Shown here: positions 36,458 through 45,328 of the stretch, in pieces
How the letters are laid out: every line of letters begins with the position of its first letter
Position numbering within the stretch: the stretch's first letter is position 1
Origin: Chitinophaga fulva
Lineage (GTDB): Bacteria > Bacteroidota > Bacteroidia > Chitinophagales > Chitinophagaceae
Length of the DNA stretch: 64,000 nt
NCBI RefSeq assembly: GCF_012927205.1
Contig: NZ_JABBGC010000001.1
Coordinates: forward strand, 2,914,810-2,978,809
Direction: 5' to 3'
Translations under genes and position numbers: made by a program
The notes under the pieces: generated by a model
Database searches by the model: none
What the model was told of the DNA's origin: nothing
What the model saw: only the letters and a program-made list of their open reading frames with translations

Positions 36458-38128
36458 TTATACGTACCATTTATGATACATCGCAGAATCTGTACCTTCA
36501 ACGAAGCAGTCGAGGCGGCCTGCCTGCCAGGAGGATACACCTACGGCAGAGGACAGAATACCACCGAGGTTTTCGTCTCCGCTCCAGGCTTTGCCATCCC
36601 ACCATTTGTGCATCATGTTATAGTTTTGACCAGGGAAGAATACATCGATCCTGTTGGGGCCCCATGATACAGCAGCCGGACTGTCAAACATTTCTGACTG
36701 CAGGTTTTCCCAGTTGCTCCATCCCTTGTCGAACCATTTATGCCACAGTTTATTGTCTGTACCGCGAGCGAAGCAGTCAAGTCTGCCGGATGCCCAGGAA
36801 GATACAGCAGGGGCGGAGGTGATGACACCACCGAGGTCTTCCCAGCCATGCCAGGTTCCATCATACCATAAATGCCACATAGAAGAATTCATGCCACGGG
36901 CAAAGATGTCGATTCTGTTAGGCCCCCAGCTTACGCAGGCGGGTTCGGAAGAGAGCATACCACCGAGATCTTCCCAGTTGCTCCATCCTCCCTGGTAGTA
37001 TCTATGCCACAGGTGATGGTTAAGGCCTACTGCAAATACGTCAAGCCGGCCATTCTGCCAGGAGCAGATAGCGGGTGCTCCCTGTATTTGTCCACCGAGA
37101 GACTCCCAGCCCTGCCAGGAAGTTCCATTCCACCATTTATGGTATACCGCAGAGTCCATACCTCTTACTACCACGTCAATCCTGTTGGCAGACCATGAAA
37201 CCGCATTCGGTCTGGAAGACAACAGGCCACCGAGGTTTTCGTAACCATACCAGGCATGCTGTTGTTGTGGTAATACTACGCCGCTGGCTGTCCAGAATGG
37301 AAATTCTGTATCAATGCCTGCTTGTCCGTAGGCGATTTTGAAAAATCCGCCCTGTCCCCATCCTGTTCCCCAGGAGTTTTTGCAGATCCAGCAATGTTCG
37401 GCTTCGGAATAACCAATAACGGTAACGCAATGTAACCCTTTGTCAGCGCCGCTTACATGGGAGTACACACCATCAGCGTAGGCAAAGAAATCTTCGTACA
37501 CATGCATCACCGCAGAAACGGGACCATTGGCTGAGATGTAATTTTTGCGGTCAATCACATTTGCCAGGGTAGTGGAATTAGTGATCTTTACGGCTCTGGC
37601 ATCTCTGTTGGGGCCAATAGTGCAGTGAGGAGGTTGCTTCCAGATGTTATTATCCGGAAAAGCAGTGGCGTAAGGAAAACACGGTTCATCAGGGATGCCG
37701 CGTGTTTTAATCTGGCTAAAAGCATCGGTAGGCCACCAACCGCCACAATTGGCGCCATGGTTGGAACAAAAATGCAGATCTGCTTCAGAGAGGTCTAATA
37801 GCTGTCCATGTTCGATAGACGCCATCGCCTCGGTAACGGAGGTAGTACAAAACGATACACAGGAACCACAGCCGCCCTGGTCTTTTACAGGAGTGACGTG
37901 ATTACCATTGCGATTGCGCCAATCTACTGCGGTAGCGTAATTGGCCACCGGAGCGGCGCCCGCAACAGGTTTCATGACGGTTGCCAGTTCTGCAGTGTTA
38001 ACGACTACGCCGAGCAGGGCGCTTTGCTGATCTTCTGATAACTGAGAAACAGCTGTTTCCCTTGCCTTCCAACGATTTTGGGTCTTCGCGAGATCGGCAA
38101 TGAGATCAGTGATTTTGAGGTTTGCCAT
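36458..38128 (-). CDS. Papain-family (C1) protease fused to a PLL/DUF346 propeller
   Basis: 556 residues. The start 'MANLKITDLIADL' has no signal peptide. Residues ~65-285 are a C1A papain domain: oxyanion Gln84 and nucleophile Cys90 in 'DQGGCGSCVSFC', His233 in 'GLHCVTVIGY' and Asn251 in 'CKNSWGTGWG'. The Trp after the catalytic Cys in papain is Val here. Residues ~292-556 hold six repeats of about 45 residues ('ENLGGLLSSRPNAVSW', 'NRIDVVVRGMDSAVYHKWW', etc.) typical of PLL/DUF346 lectins. The lectin part probably binds fucosyl or other glycans and directs the protease to target surfaces. The inhibitor gene downstream supports an active enzyme. Export route unclear. Confidence 0.87.
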   Translation of the reverse strand: MANLKITDLIADLAKTQNRWKARETAVSQLSEDQQSALLGVVVNTAELATVMKPVAGAAPVANYATAVDWRNRNGNHVTPVKDQGGCGSCVSFCTTSVTEAMASIEHGQLLDLSEADLHFCSNHGANCGGWWPTDAFSQIKTRGIPDEPCFPYATAFPDNNIWKQPPHCTIGPNRDARAVKITNSTTLANVIDRKNYISANGPVSAVMHVYEDFFAYADGVYSHVSGADKGLHCVTVIGYSEAEHCWICKNSWGTGWGQGGFFKIAYGQAGIDTEFPFWTASGVVLPQQQHAWYGYENLGGLLSSRPNAVSWSANRIDVVVRGMDSAVYHKWWNGTSWQGWESLGGQIQGAPAICSWQNGRLDVFAVGLNHHLWHRYYQGGWSNWEDLGGMLSSEPACVSWGPNRIDIFARGMNSSMWHLWYDGTWHGWEDLGGVITSAPAVSSWASGRLDCFARGTDNKLWHKWFDKGWSNWENLQSEMFDSPAAVSWGPNRIDVFFPGQNYNMMHKWWDGKAWSGDENLGGILSSAVGVSSWQAGRLDCFVEGTDSAMYHKWYV

Positions 38129-38164
38129 AGATGCTTCCTTTGATGGTGAACAATATGATGAACA

Positions 38165-38376
38165 ATTAATAGGATGCTGATATAATGCATTACAATCTCT
38201 CGCTGTTGCTAAAATTTAATAGCAACAACAATAAAGGAAGATTAATAAAATGGCGATATAGTACGAAACGATCTTTCGCTGTTAGTGGTAAAAGAAAATT
38301 AATAGGATGACGATATAGTGCGAAACAATCTTTCTCTGCTGCTAAAACCTAATAGTAGCAACAATGATAAAGGAAA
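38165..38376. repeat. Imperfect tandem repeat, three units
   Basis: Three units begin with ATTAATA(GG/AA)ATG and continue GATATA(G)TG-GAAAC-ATCTTTC-CTG: 38165-38240, 38241-38297 and 38298-38376. The first and third end in an inverted repeat (GTTGCTAAAATTTAATAGCAAC and TGCTGCTAAAACCTAATAGTAGCA) that can form a hairpin; the second is shortened and lacks it. They lie in the upstream region of the protease gene and may be a regulatory array or a decayed repeat family. Confidence 0.6.
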
Positions 38377-38711
38377 ATTTTTGAGGTAATAAATAACAAG
38401 TCCAAGGCTGATATTTGAGGCTGCACACACGACGAATGTCAATCAAATGACACAAGAAAATGAATCAGCTGTTTTTGCTGTTGGTGCTAAGATAGGAAGT
38501 CAGTTGAAAGAAAAAAAATTTACTTCTTTAGAAAACGATTGCAATTAGTGTTAATTTTTTTGTTAGGAATGGAAACTTTATTGACGATATGATAGGACAG
38601 CTCCGATCTGGTAAGTCCTTGTTGGGCAAAGATGGGGCTTTTGCCCTGCTGCTGCCAATGATTTTGAATGGCCCCGCTTTTTATCTACCTTTCCCCTATT
38701 ATTAACGCTCA
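38377..38711. other. Intergenic region without a gene
   Basis: The AT-rich divergent region between the protease gene and the decarboxylase gene. I see no ORF with a recognisable product. A TAccTTTc-like element near 38682 could be the -7 box of the decarboxylase promoter. Confidence 0.3.
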
Positions 38712-39515
38712 ATGATAACAATGACAATGTATTCACCTATTTTAGCCCTGTTGATAACACTATCCGCGTCTGCAAGGCAGCCTGTGAAAGATACCACACA
38801 TCACCAGCTTTTTACCGCAGGGGTAGCCAGTGGATTGATAGGCGGTCTGTATGACGGTTTTTATCCTATAGATTCCTTACAAACAAAAGGCGACTTTGGC
38901 CTTGGCGCTCCTGATAAAATAGACGGAGAACTGCTGTTTTTAAATGGAAAAGCTTACCAGACACAATATACCGGGAAAACAACCGAAGTGTCGCACAAGC
39001 AGCAACTGACCCCTTTCAGTATGGTTAACTTTTTCCATGCGGATATGATTTTTACGGTACAGCAGCCAATGGACAAAGCGGCGTTGTACCATTATCTCGA
39101 CAGCCTTTTACCGAATATGAACGGGATGTACGCCATTCACATCAGGGGCAGGTTCAGTTCCCTGAAAACGAGGGCTTTCCCTCCGGTACATGAGCCCCCG
39201 TATCCTTCATTGGCCAGTATGCTGGATAAGCAATGCTTCTTCCAGTTCAATAGCTGTCGGGGCGACCTGGTGGGCTACCGCTTACCTCCCTATATGGATA
39301 ATACAAACATTGCCGGCTACCATTTTCATTATCTGTCTGATAAGAAGGACGCAGGCGGACATATCGTAGATGTTGTTACTTCAGATGTTGTGATAGCCAT
39401 CAGCATACTTGATAGCTACACCGTGCAAATCCCTTCCTCTCCTGCTTTTGATCATTTCGATTTTAAGAAAAACAGGCAGGAAGATATTAAAAGTGTTGAG
39501 AGAGGCTTAAAATAG
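38712..39515 (+). CDS. alsD: Acetolactate decarboxylase with signal peptide
   Basis: 267 residues; ATGs also at 38721 and 38727. It would convert 2-acetolactate to acetoin. Family features: 'GLIGGLYDGFYPIDSLQTKGDFGLG', 'IDGELLFLNGKAYQT', 'TPFSMVNFFHADMIF', 'GMYAIHIRGRFSSLKTRAFP' (Arg of the active site), and 'GYHFHYLSDKKDAGGH', which supplies the three zinc-binding His. An N-terminal hydrophobic run (ILALLITLSASA) looks like a signal peptide, unlike the cytoplasmic Bacillus subtilis enzyme; secreted forms are known in other Bacillus. No acetolactate synthase gene is near. The gene ends before a strong bidirectional terminator. Confidence 0.85.
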   Translation: MITMTMYSPILALLITLSASARQPVKDTTHHQLFTAGVASGLIGGLYDGFYPIDSLQTKGDFGLGAPDKIDGELLFLNGKAYQTQYTGKTTEVSHKQQLTPFSMVNFFHADMIFTVQQPMDKAALYHYLDSLLPNMNGMYAIHIRGRFSSLKTRAFPPVHEPPYPSLASMLDKQCFFQFNSCRGDLVGYRLPPYMDNTNIAGYHFHYLSDKKDAGGHIVDVVTSDVVIAISILDSYTVQIPSSPAFDHFDFKKNRQEDIKSVERGLK

Positions 39516-39594
39516 CCGATCCTCGCTATGGTACATACAGTATCCTTATAGTAACCCTGGGGTAAAGGTGGACTTGATGCGGCGATACTTCTCA

Positions 39595-39634
39595 AAAGAA
39601 GCTGTCTCAAAATTACTTTTGAGACAGCTTCTTT
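39595..39634. terminator. Strong bidirectional terminator
   Basis: AAAGAAGCTGTCTCAAAA-TTAC-TTTTGAGACAGCTTCTTT is an 18-bp perfect stem with a tetraloop, placed between convergent alsD-like (+) and DUF6607-like (-) genes. Confidence 0.85.
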
Positions 39635-39670
39635 GCTGTTGAATCAAAAATCTGAAATGTAGGAATACAT

Positions 39671-40618
39671 CTATTTGAGACTCACTTCTTTTGCGGTACT
39701 GAATTGTTTCAGTGTACTGGCAATCTCACCGGACAATGCAGCTCCCTGTAATTCCTGTTTGAATGCTTTTTGTTCCAGGGTGCCCATTGCTTTATATAAC
39801 GGTTCGTTATTGACGATGGGCTGCAGCTGAATGAGGTTTTGGGTATTGTATAATTTATCCCATTCTTTACGAACCAGCGCCCAGAATTGCTGATGTTGCT
39901 CCCACCATTCTTTGGCCTTCTCGCATTTGCTGACGTCTGTCCGATTGTAGGTATTAAGACCTTTTTCAGCGACAATCTTTCTATCCTGACCATTCTCCCG
40001 TTGGATTTTCAGATTTTCCTGGGCATGTACAGAACCGGTGGCCGTTAGTTCATGGCGATTGATGCGATGGAGTACATTGTAATCCTTGCGGGTGGTATAC
40101 TCTCTGCGGGGGAGCGGCGCATCACTGGCGGATTCCCAGTAATGACGACCATCTGCATGTATCCAGGTGGCAGAACCTTCGTAACGGGGTTCATCATCTA
40201 CACCATATACTTTTTGTGTCCATTGGCCTTGCACCTGTACTGCTGGTAACTGGATTTTCTTCCACTGATTATTCTTGTCGTATGCTAGCAGGGTACGGTT
40301 TTCGTACAGCCAATCTTCTGTCCAGTGCTTGATGACCTCGCCGCCTGCTATCAGCAGGTGTTGCAGTACAATGCGCTTATCATTTTCTTCTGCCACTGTC
40401 ACATATTCAACGGCATCGGTAATCTTGTGATACCCTTTAGGTTTGTAACTGGTGTCGAATGGAAAAGTTTCTGTGTACTCAAAGGTTACTTCCTGGCAGC
40501 CACACATCTCTTTGATGGCGGCTTTGTCCTGAGCTAATTTGTCTTTAGCTTTCTGCTGTGCGGCTACCTGCAGGGAAATCAGGCTTCCCGCCAATAGGGC
40601 GAAGGTTAATTTATACAT
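39671..40618 (-). CDS. Secreted DUF6607-like protein of the heme/iron operon
   Basis: 315 residues. Signal peptide ends at QVAAQ. Then 'MCGCQEVTFEYTETFPFDTSYKPKGYHKI' and many aromatic residues ('HWTEDWLYENRTLLAYD', 'HADGRHYWESASDAPLPRREYTTR'), matching what I recall of the DUF6607 family. It follows the hmuY-like gene by 18 bases on the same strand, so it is the last gene of a receptor-HmuY-DUF6607 operon. Role unknown; a part in iron or heme uptake is inferred from context. Confidence 0.65.
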   Translation of the reverse strand: MYKLTFALLAGSLISLQVAAQQKAKDKLAQDKAAIKEMCGCQEVTFEYTETFPFDTSYKPKGYHKITDAVEYVTVAEENDKRIVLQHLLIAGGEVIKHWTEDWLYENRTLLAYDKNNQWKKIQLPAVQVQGQWTQKVYGVDDEPRYEGSATWIHADGRHYWESASDAPLPRREYTTRKDYNVLHRINRHELTATGSVHAQENLKIQRENGQDRKIVAEKGLNTYNRTDVSKCEKAKEWWEQHQQFWALVRKEWDKLYNTQNLIQLQPIVNNEPLYKAMGTLEQKAFKQELQGAALSGEIASTLKQFSTAKEVSLK

Positions 40619-40636
40619 GTAGTAATAGATTGAAGA

Positions 40637-41227
40637 TTATTTAAAATTGCGAGTGCCATCGGCCTGTAATACATATCTGAAATGATAATATCTGCTAACG
40701 GAGGTGGCGGTTGGCGGTACTGGTGCATCCTTATAGTAGCTGGTAACTTCCAGTTTGGCATATTTTCCGCTGGCCGTTTTCAGCACAATGAATTTTCCGG
40801 CAATGGGACTGATGATATGCGTATCCATATTGTAGGTATACCAGGCAGTAATAGCTTTAGTGGCTGCAGCATCTGTAGCGTAACCACTTTCCGGCGCCAG
40901 TATCAGATCATTGTACACACCGCTGACCACCTGTGCGGCAGCACTACCGGGGCCACTTACGCCTCCGTTCACGATAATGGTAGTAGCCCGAAAACCGATA
41001 TCCCATTTGGAAGTGGCGGAGTCACTGTTGGGGACCACTTTGTTATCGGCCAAACTATATAACGTAAAGGAGCCTTTATTGGCAACATCTGCGTCAATGT
41101 TTACAGCAGTAGTCGAAACAATAGTAGGTTTCTGCGGCGCTGCCTGGTCATCCTTTTTGCTGCAGGAAGAAAGCAGTGCAGCTACTGTCAGGGCTGTGAT
41201 AGCCATAGGTAAATGAAGTTTTCTCAT
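40637..41227 (-). CDS. hmuY: HmuY-family heme-binding lipoprotein
   Basis: 196 residues. Lipobox LLSSC (Cys about 22). The HmuY fold is suggested by 'TLYSLADNKVVPNSDSATSKWDIGFRATTIIVNGG', 'GSAAAQVVSGVYNDL', 'AWYTYNMDTHIISPIAGKFIVLKTASGKYAKLEVTSYY' and 'YYHFRYVLQADGT'. In Porphyromonas gingivalis HmuY takes heme from host proteins and passes it to HmuR. Heme ligation residues (His134/His166 there) cannot be aligned by eye; only a few His/Met are present. It is 14 bases after the receptor gene, which supports the pair. Confidence 0.8.
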   Translation of the reverse strand: MRKLHLPMAITALTVAALLSSCSKKDDQAAPQKPTIVSTTAVNIDADVANKGSFTLYSLADNKVVPNSDSATSKWDIGFRATTIIVNGGVSGPGSAAAQVVSGVYNDLILAPESGYATDAAATKAITAWYTYNMDTHIISPIAGKFIVLKTASGKYAKLEVTSYYKDAPVPPTATSVSRYYHFRYVLQADGTRNFK

Positions 41228-41241
41228 AATTATTACTGATT

Positions 41242-43323
41242 CTATTTATCTCCATGTTGAAAGAACCAACCAAGCGTAATGGCATATAGTCGGCCTGGCA
41301 TAGTTGGAATATGCTGATAGTCTGAATAATTAAACAGATTGTCGGCGGTAACCTGAACGCGTAAACGCTTTTCTAATAAGTATTTGGCGACCGACAGATT
41401 TACGGTTGCATAACCCGGTACAAATTCACTTTTCAGATCAGGAGTGTTATTGCCGTTTTCATCTGTGAACCCATATTTACTGCGGTACAACACCCGTGCA
41501 TAAGCATCGATACCATAACGGGGTTGTATATATGAAACTTTGAAATTTGCAGTATGATGGGAGCGGTTAAACAGACCGAAATATTCGCTGCGTTTGAGTA
41601 CTCTCGTTTCCCGGGTCACTGGATCGGTGGTGTATACCTGTCCGTTTTTTACCTGGTCGAAGAGTTCATTGTCGCGGGTACGGAGGTACTGATAACCGCC
41701 CGCCAGCTGCCAGTATTTACCCAGCTGCTGGGAGAGTTCTGCTTCTGCGCCACATGTAGTGATACTCTTCACATTGATATAGCTGTACACCCGTTGTCCG
41801 TTTGTTTTTTCCGCGATGGCGCGGGTATCAATCAGGTTGTTGACGCGGTTGTAAAAGAAATTGACCCGTACATTGGTGCCCGTCCAGGGATTACCCTGTA
41901 TGCCGGTATTATAGGACCATGAACTTTCCGCATCCAGCTCACGCAGTTGATTCAGGGAGATGTCCAGTTGTTTGATCTGCCCCTGCGTCTGCATTTCAGG
42001 CAGTACGGTGCTCAACAGCTTAGTCCCCAGCACGGTATATCCGACTGCTGCATTGTTGAAGTGGAGGTACAACTGGCGGAAATCGGGCGCCCTGTAGCCC
42101 CGGCCAACAGAGCCTAAAACACGCCACTGTGGAAGGAACTGATAGGACACCGATAGCTTGGGGCTCAGTTGGGAAGGGTATTGATTATGCATATCGAAAC
42201 GGCCTCCCACCAGGATATTCCACTTGTCGCCAGGTTTCCAGTTTTCCTGTAGGAAAAAGTAACCCGTGTTAAAGGCCATCTTATCATCGTAGCGTGTAGC
42301 CGATACCGTCTCATGGATGTACCCTGTTCCTGCCGTCAGCAGATGTTTGGGAGTAATCTTCCAGTCGGCCTGATACTCTGGCTTGAGGTATTGCTGAGTG
42401 AAGAAAGAAGCATCGTAAGTAGACTTGTCATCTCTATACAACATATCCTCTTTGGTGGCATATCTGGAATAGTACAGTCGGAATACTTGTGTGAAATTTC
42501 CGGTGGGACTATGTTTCACATTCATCGATAGGTTGGCATCCTGTTCCTTTCCCTTATCATCCACCGGGCCTTTTGCATCCTGGAAATAACTGCTGTAGCG
42601 TTGCTGGTAAAACCTGCCGGAGAGGGTGCTTTGCCATTTGCTGCTCCATTGTTGCTGCCACCGGGATTGCAAGGTTAATGTGTTGTAAGGCGCTACAGTG
42701 GGACTTCCCTGGTTTTCTCCCAGCGTATACCCCTGGCTGTTCAGGTAGTTGGTACCGAAGGAGAAAAGTCCTTTCTGCAAAGGAATTCTCGTTTGTGCGT
42801 CCAGATTATAGGTACGGTTAGAACCGTATCTACCGGTAATGCTGGTGCTGCCTTTGTCTGAACGACCGGAGGTAATAATATTGATAACCCCTGCCAAAGC
42901 ATCGCTGCCATATAGTGAAGATACCGGCCCTTTAATAATTTCGATGCGTTCAATATTGCTCACAGTAATCCGGGAAAGGTCCAGGGTGCCGGCAGTTCGG
43001 CCAATCAGTGGCTCCCCGTCGAGGAGAATAAGGGTGTATTCGGCCTCCAACCCTTGCATCTGCACGCCGGTACCATGATTTGAAGTGATAAACAAACCAG
43101 TTTGTTCCGCCAGGATTTGCTGCAGCAGCAAGGCTCCGGAAGATTGCAATTGTTGTTTGGTGATAACGGTAACGGGTATAGGTACTTTGTTAATTTGCTG
43201 TTCATTCCTGGTTGCTGTTACCACTATTTCCTGCAAAGATTGTTGCTTATTGCTGGTGTCGGTTTGGGCAAATAGGAGTCCTGCCCGCATGATGCAGGCT
43301 AATGTCAGTAAATATTTATTCAT
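41242..43323 (-). CDS. TonB-dependent receptor, HmuR-like
   Basis: About 693 residues from the ATG at 43323; the frame runs to 43350. Signal peptide ends at GLLFAQ. TonB box region 'LQEIVVTATRNEQQ', plug 'LLLQQILAEQTGLF', 'VQMQGLEAEYTLILLDGEPLIGRTAGTLDLSRI', 'ERIEIIKGPVSSLYGSDALAGVIN', then a barrel to 'YAITLGWFFQHG'. It is the BtuB/HmuR-type of receptor, for heme, siderophores or cobalamin. The hmuY gene after it argues for heme. No SusD partner. Confidence 0.88.
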   Translation of the reverse strand: MNKYLLTLACIMRAGLLFAQTDTSNKQQSLQEIVVTATRNEQQINKVPIPVTVITKQQLQSSGALLLQQILAEQTGLFITSNHGTGVQMQGLEAEYTLILLDGEPLIGRTAGTLDLSRITVSNIERIEIIKGPVSSLYGSDALAGVINIITSGRSDKGSTSITGRYGSNRTYNLDAQTRIPLQKGLFSFGTNYLNSQGYTLGENQGSPTVAPYNTLTLQSRWQQQWSSKWQSTLSGRFYQQRYSSYFQDAKGPVDDKGKEQDANLSMNVKHSPTGNFTQVFRLYYSRYATKEDMLYRDDKSTYDASFFTQQYLKPEYQADWKITPKHLLTAGTGYIHETVSATRYDDKMAFNTGYFFLQENWKPGDKWNILVGGRFDMHNQYPSQLSPKLSVSYQFLPQWRVLGSVGRGYRAPDFRQLYLHFNNAAVGYTVLGTKLLSTVLPEMQTQGQIKQLDISLNQLRELDAESSWSYNTGIQGNPWTGTNVRVNFFYNRVNNLIDTRAIAEKTNGQRVYSYINVKSITTCGAEAELSQQLGKYWQLAGGYQYLRTRDNELFDQVKNGQVYTTDPVTRETRVLKRSEYFGLFNRSHHTANFKVSYIQPRYGIDAYARVLYRSKYGFTDENGNNTPDLKSEFVPGYATVNLSVAKYLLEKRLRVQVTADNLFNYSDYQHIPTMPGRLYAITLGWFFQHGDK

Positions 43324-43610
43324 TTTACTTGGGTCTGAATTGCCCGGCAAATGTAATGGCTGATAATTCGGGGATGGTTACGCTATCGGGAAATAGATTT
43401 ATAAAAAAAGGAAAAAGCGAAAATTGTAATGAAAAAAAATTCCGTTATTGAACAGGAAGTATGGTCTTTTTTCAGTAGGATTTTAAAAGTAATTTGTTAA
43501 AGTATTGACAATTAACATATTGTTGTTTTATCTATTTAATCAGGAAGCTTTCGATAGAAAATTTCCGCATGCGATAACCTTGATCCCAGCCATTGTCCAA
43601 ACTTTGCGTA
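43324..43610. promoter_or_regulatory. Divergent promoter region of the iron/heme cluster
   Basis: 287 bases between the TonB receptor (-) and the porin (+). It should carry both promoters. I looked for a Fur-like 19-bp palindrome and did not find a clear one; an AACTTTGCG element directly before the porin ATG is too close to serve as its promoter. Confidence 0.35.
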
Positions 43611-44861
43611 ATGAAAACGGTCATTTCTACGCTATTGGGCTGTTTGTTCGCGGTGTCTGTAACCAACGCGCAACAAATGACAGCCGCCCAAAAATTAATA
43701 TTTACCACCAGTGAAGATTCCCTAAATGCAGGGATTGCCAAGAGTAAAACAGTAATTTCCGGTTACGGATCTGCCTATTACCAACGAAATTTTAATGAGC
43801 AGATGTCTTTCGCCACACTGGAACGCGCGGTTTTGTTTGTAGGACATCAGTTTAACTCCAAAATTGCATTTTTCAGTGAACTGGAATTAGAGAACGCCAA
43901 AGCTGGGATAGGACAGGAAAATAATGGATTTACCGGAGAAATAGCCTTCGAACAGGCTTACCTGCGTTTCAATCTGAATCCCCGTCAATACCTGGTAGCC
44001 GGGTTGTTTACACCCCGTATCGGGTTACTGAATGAAAATCACCTGCCTGTCAATTTTAACGGCGTAGAGCGGCCCCTGGTAGAGCAGGTTGTTATTCCCG
44101 CTACCTGGAGAGAGCTGGGAGTAGGTTTTTATGGACGTTTACGCGACTTGCCCATCAACTATAGCATTGCGTTGGTGAACGGTTTGGATGCTTCTAAATT
44201 TAGTCATGGCACTGGTATCAAAGAAGGTCGCGCAGAAGGACAGGGCGCTTTTGCCAATAACCTGGCTATCACCGCAGCATTGCAGTACTATTGGAAAGAC
44301 TTTAAATTCCAGGTATCGGGTTATGTCGGCGGGACCAATGGCCTGAATAAACGGAAATCAGATAGCCTGGAGCTGAGTTACGGTATGGCTGCACTGCCAT
44401 TATACCTGGGCGAAGCGGATATACAATATGCCCGCAATGGTTTTGCTTTTAAACTCCTGGGGACCTCTATCTCCTTTCCCAAAGCATCAGATATAAATAA
44501 GGCTTATGCCACCAATACCAGCAAAGGTATGTATGGTGCCTACCTGGAAGGGGCTTACAACCTGTTTGAGAAAAGCCATCGCATGGAAGGGCAGCAATTG
44601 AATGTATTTGCCCGGTACGAAATGTTTGACCTGAACAGTGCTACCCCGGCTAATGCAATTTATGATGGTACTGAAAAACAACAGCATCTGATAGCAGGTT
44701 TTAGTTACCTGCCTATTCCTAATGTGGTGATCAAAGCGGATGTAAGACTGATGCACACAGGCGATGAAAACCCCGACCTGGTCATTAATCCCAGCCCCAA
44801 CCGCATTCCATACAAGACCAATAATTCTTTTCTTAATATAGGTATCGGTTATTCGTTTTAA
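43611..44861 (+). CDS. Outer membrane porin-like beta-barrel protein
   Basis: About 416 residues from the ATG at 43611 ('MKTVISTLLGCLFAVSVTNAQ', signal peptide). The body has alternating strands with aromatic girdles ('ISGYGSAYYQRNFNEQMSF', 'IAFFSELELENAKA', 'FEQAYLRFNLNPRQYLVAGLF') and ends with the typical C-terminal Phe ('FLNIGIGYSF'). It resembles phosphate-selective-porin-type or OprO/P-like barrels; a ligand cannot be given. It leads an operon with the Rieske, imelysin and di-heme genes, so it may serve iron uptake. Confidence 0.75.
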   Translation: MKTVISTLLGCLFAVSVTNAQQMTAAQKLIFTTSEDSLNAGIAKSKTVISGYGSAYYQRNFNEQMSFATLERAVLFVGHQFNSKIAFFSELELENAKAGIGQENNGFTGEIAFEQAYLRFNLNPRQYLVAGLFTPRIGLLNENHLPVNFNGVERPLVEQVVIPATWRELGVGFYGRLRDLPINYSIALVNGLDASKFSHGTGIKEGRAEGQGAFANNLAITAALQYYWKDFKFQVSGYVGGTNGLNKRKSDSLELSYGMAALPLYLGEADIQYARNGFAFKLLGTSISFPKASDINKAYATNTSKGMYGAYLEGAYNLFEKSHRMEGQQLNVFARYEMFDLNSATPANAIYDGTEKQQHLIAGFSYLPIPNVVIKADVRLMHTGDENPDLVINPSPNRIPYKTNNSFLNIGIGYSF

Positions 44862-44879
44862 TGTTCAAATCTTAATGAT

Positions 44880-45314
44880 ATGAGTTCGCTGAACAGAAGA
44901 AATTTTCTAAAAGATACCTGCAAGGCTTGCCTGGTAGGCGCTGTCAGTATTTCAATGGCTGATTTCCTGGAATCATGTAGCACTACTAAGAGTTATCGGG
45001 CTGCCATGAACGGCAACCGGGTGGAAGTGCCATTGAATATTTTTGATACAGCACCGGTGCAGGTGGTTAGCCCTAAAAATTATGCTTACGAGATAGCCGT
45101 GCGTAAACTACCGGATCAGTCTTATCAAGCGCTGTTACTCCGTTGTACTCACCAGCACAACCCCCTAACGCCAACTGGTAACGGCTACCTGTGTGCCGTG
45201 CATGGCAGCCAGTTTGATAAAGACGGTAACGTAAAAAAAGGGCCTGCGTCTACGCACCTTTTACAGCTGAAGACAGAAATTCTACAAAATAATCTCATTG
45301 TTTACATATCATAA
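44880..45314 (+). CDS. Rieske-type [2Fe-2S] protein
   Basis: 144 residues. N-terminus 'LNRRNFLKDTCKACLVGAVS' is Tat-like. The cluster-binding boxes are CTH at the first and CAVHGS at the second position, about 17 residues apart (CxH-x-CxxH). It should hold a Rieske cluster and transfer electrons in the periplasm or at a membrane. Its place between porin and imelysin genes suggests it supports iron redox chemistry during uptake; partner unknown. Confidence 0.8.
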   Translation: MSSLNRRNFLKDTCKACLVGAVSISMADFLESCSTTKSYRAAMNGNRVEVPLNIFDTAPVQVVSPKNYAYEIAVRKLPDQSYQALLLRCTHQHNPLTPTGNGYLCAVHGSQFDKDGNVKKGPASTHLLQLKTEILQNNLIVYIS

Positions 45315-45328
45315 CCTTATTGTTAATT

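Noticed and set aside
39595..39634. Transposon inverted repeat from the 18-bp perfect palindrome
   Set aside because: Its place between two convergent genes with A/T flanks fits a bidirectional terminator, and no second copy or transposase is present.
43324..43610. Fur box between the two halves of the iron cluster
   Set aside because: No 19-base palindrome near GATAATGATAATCATTATC could be found.
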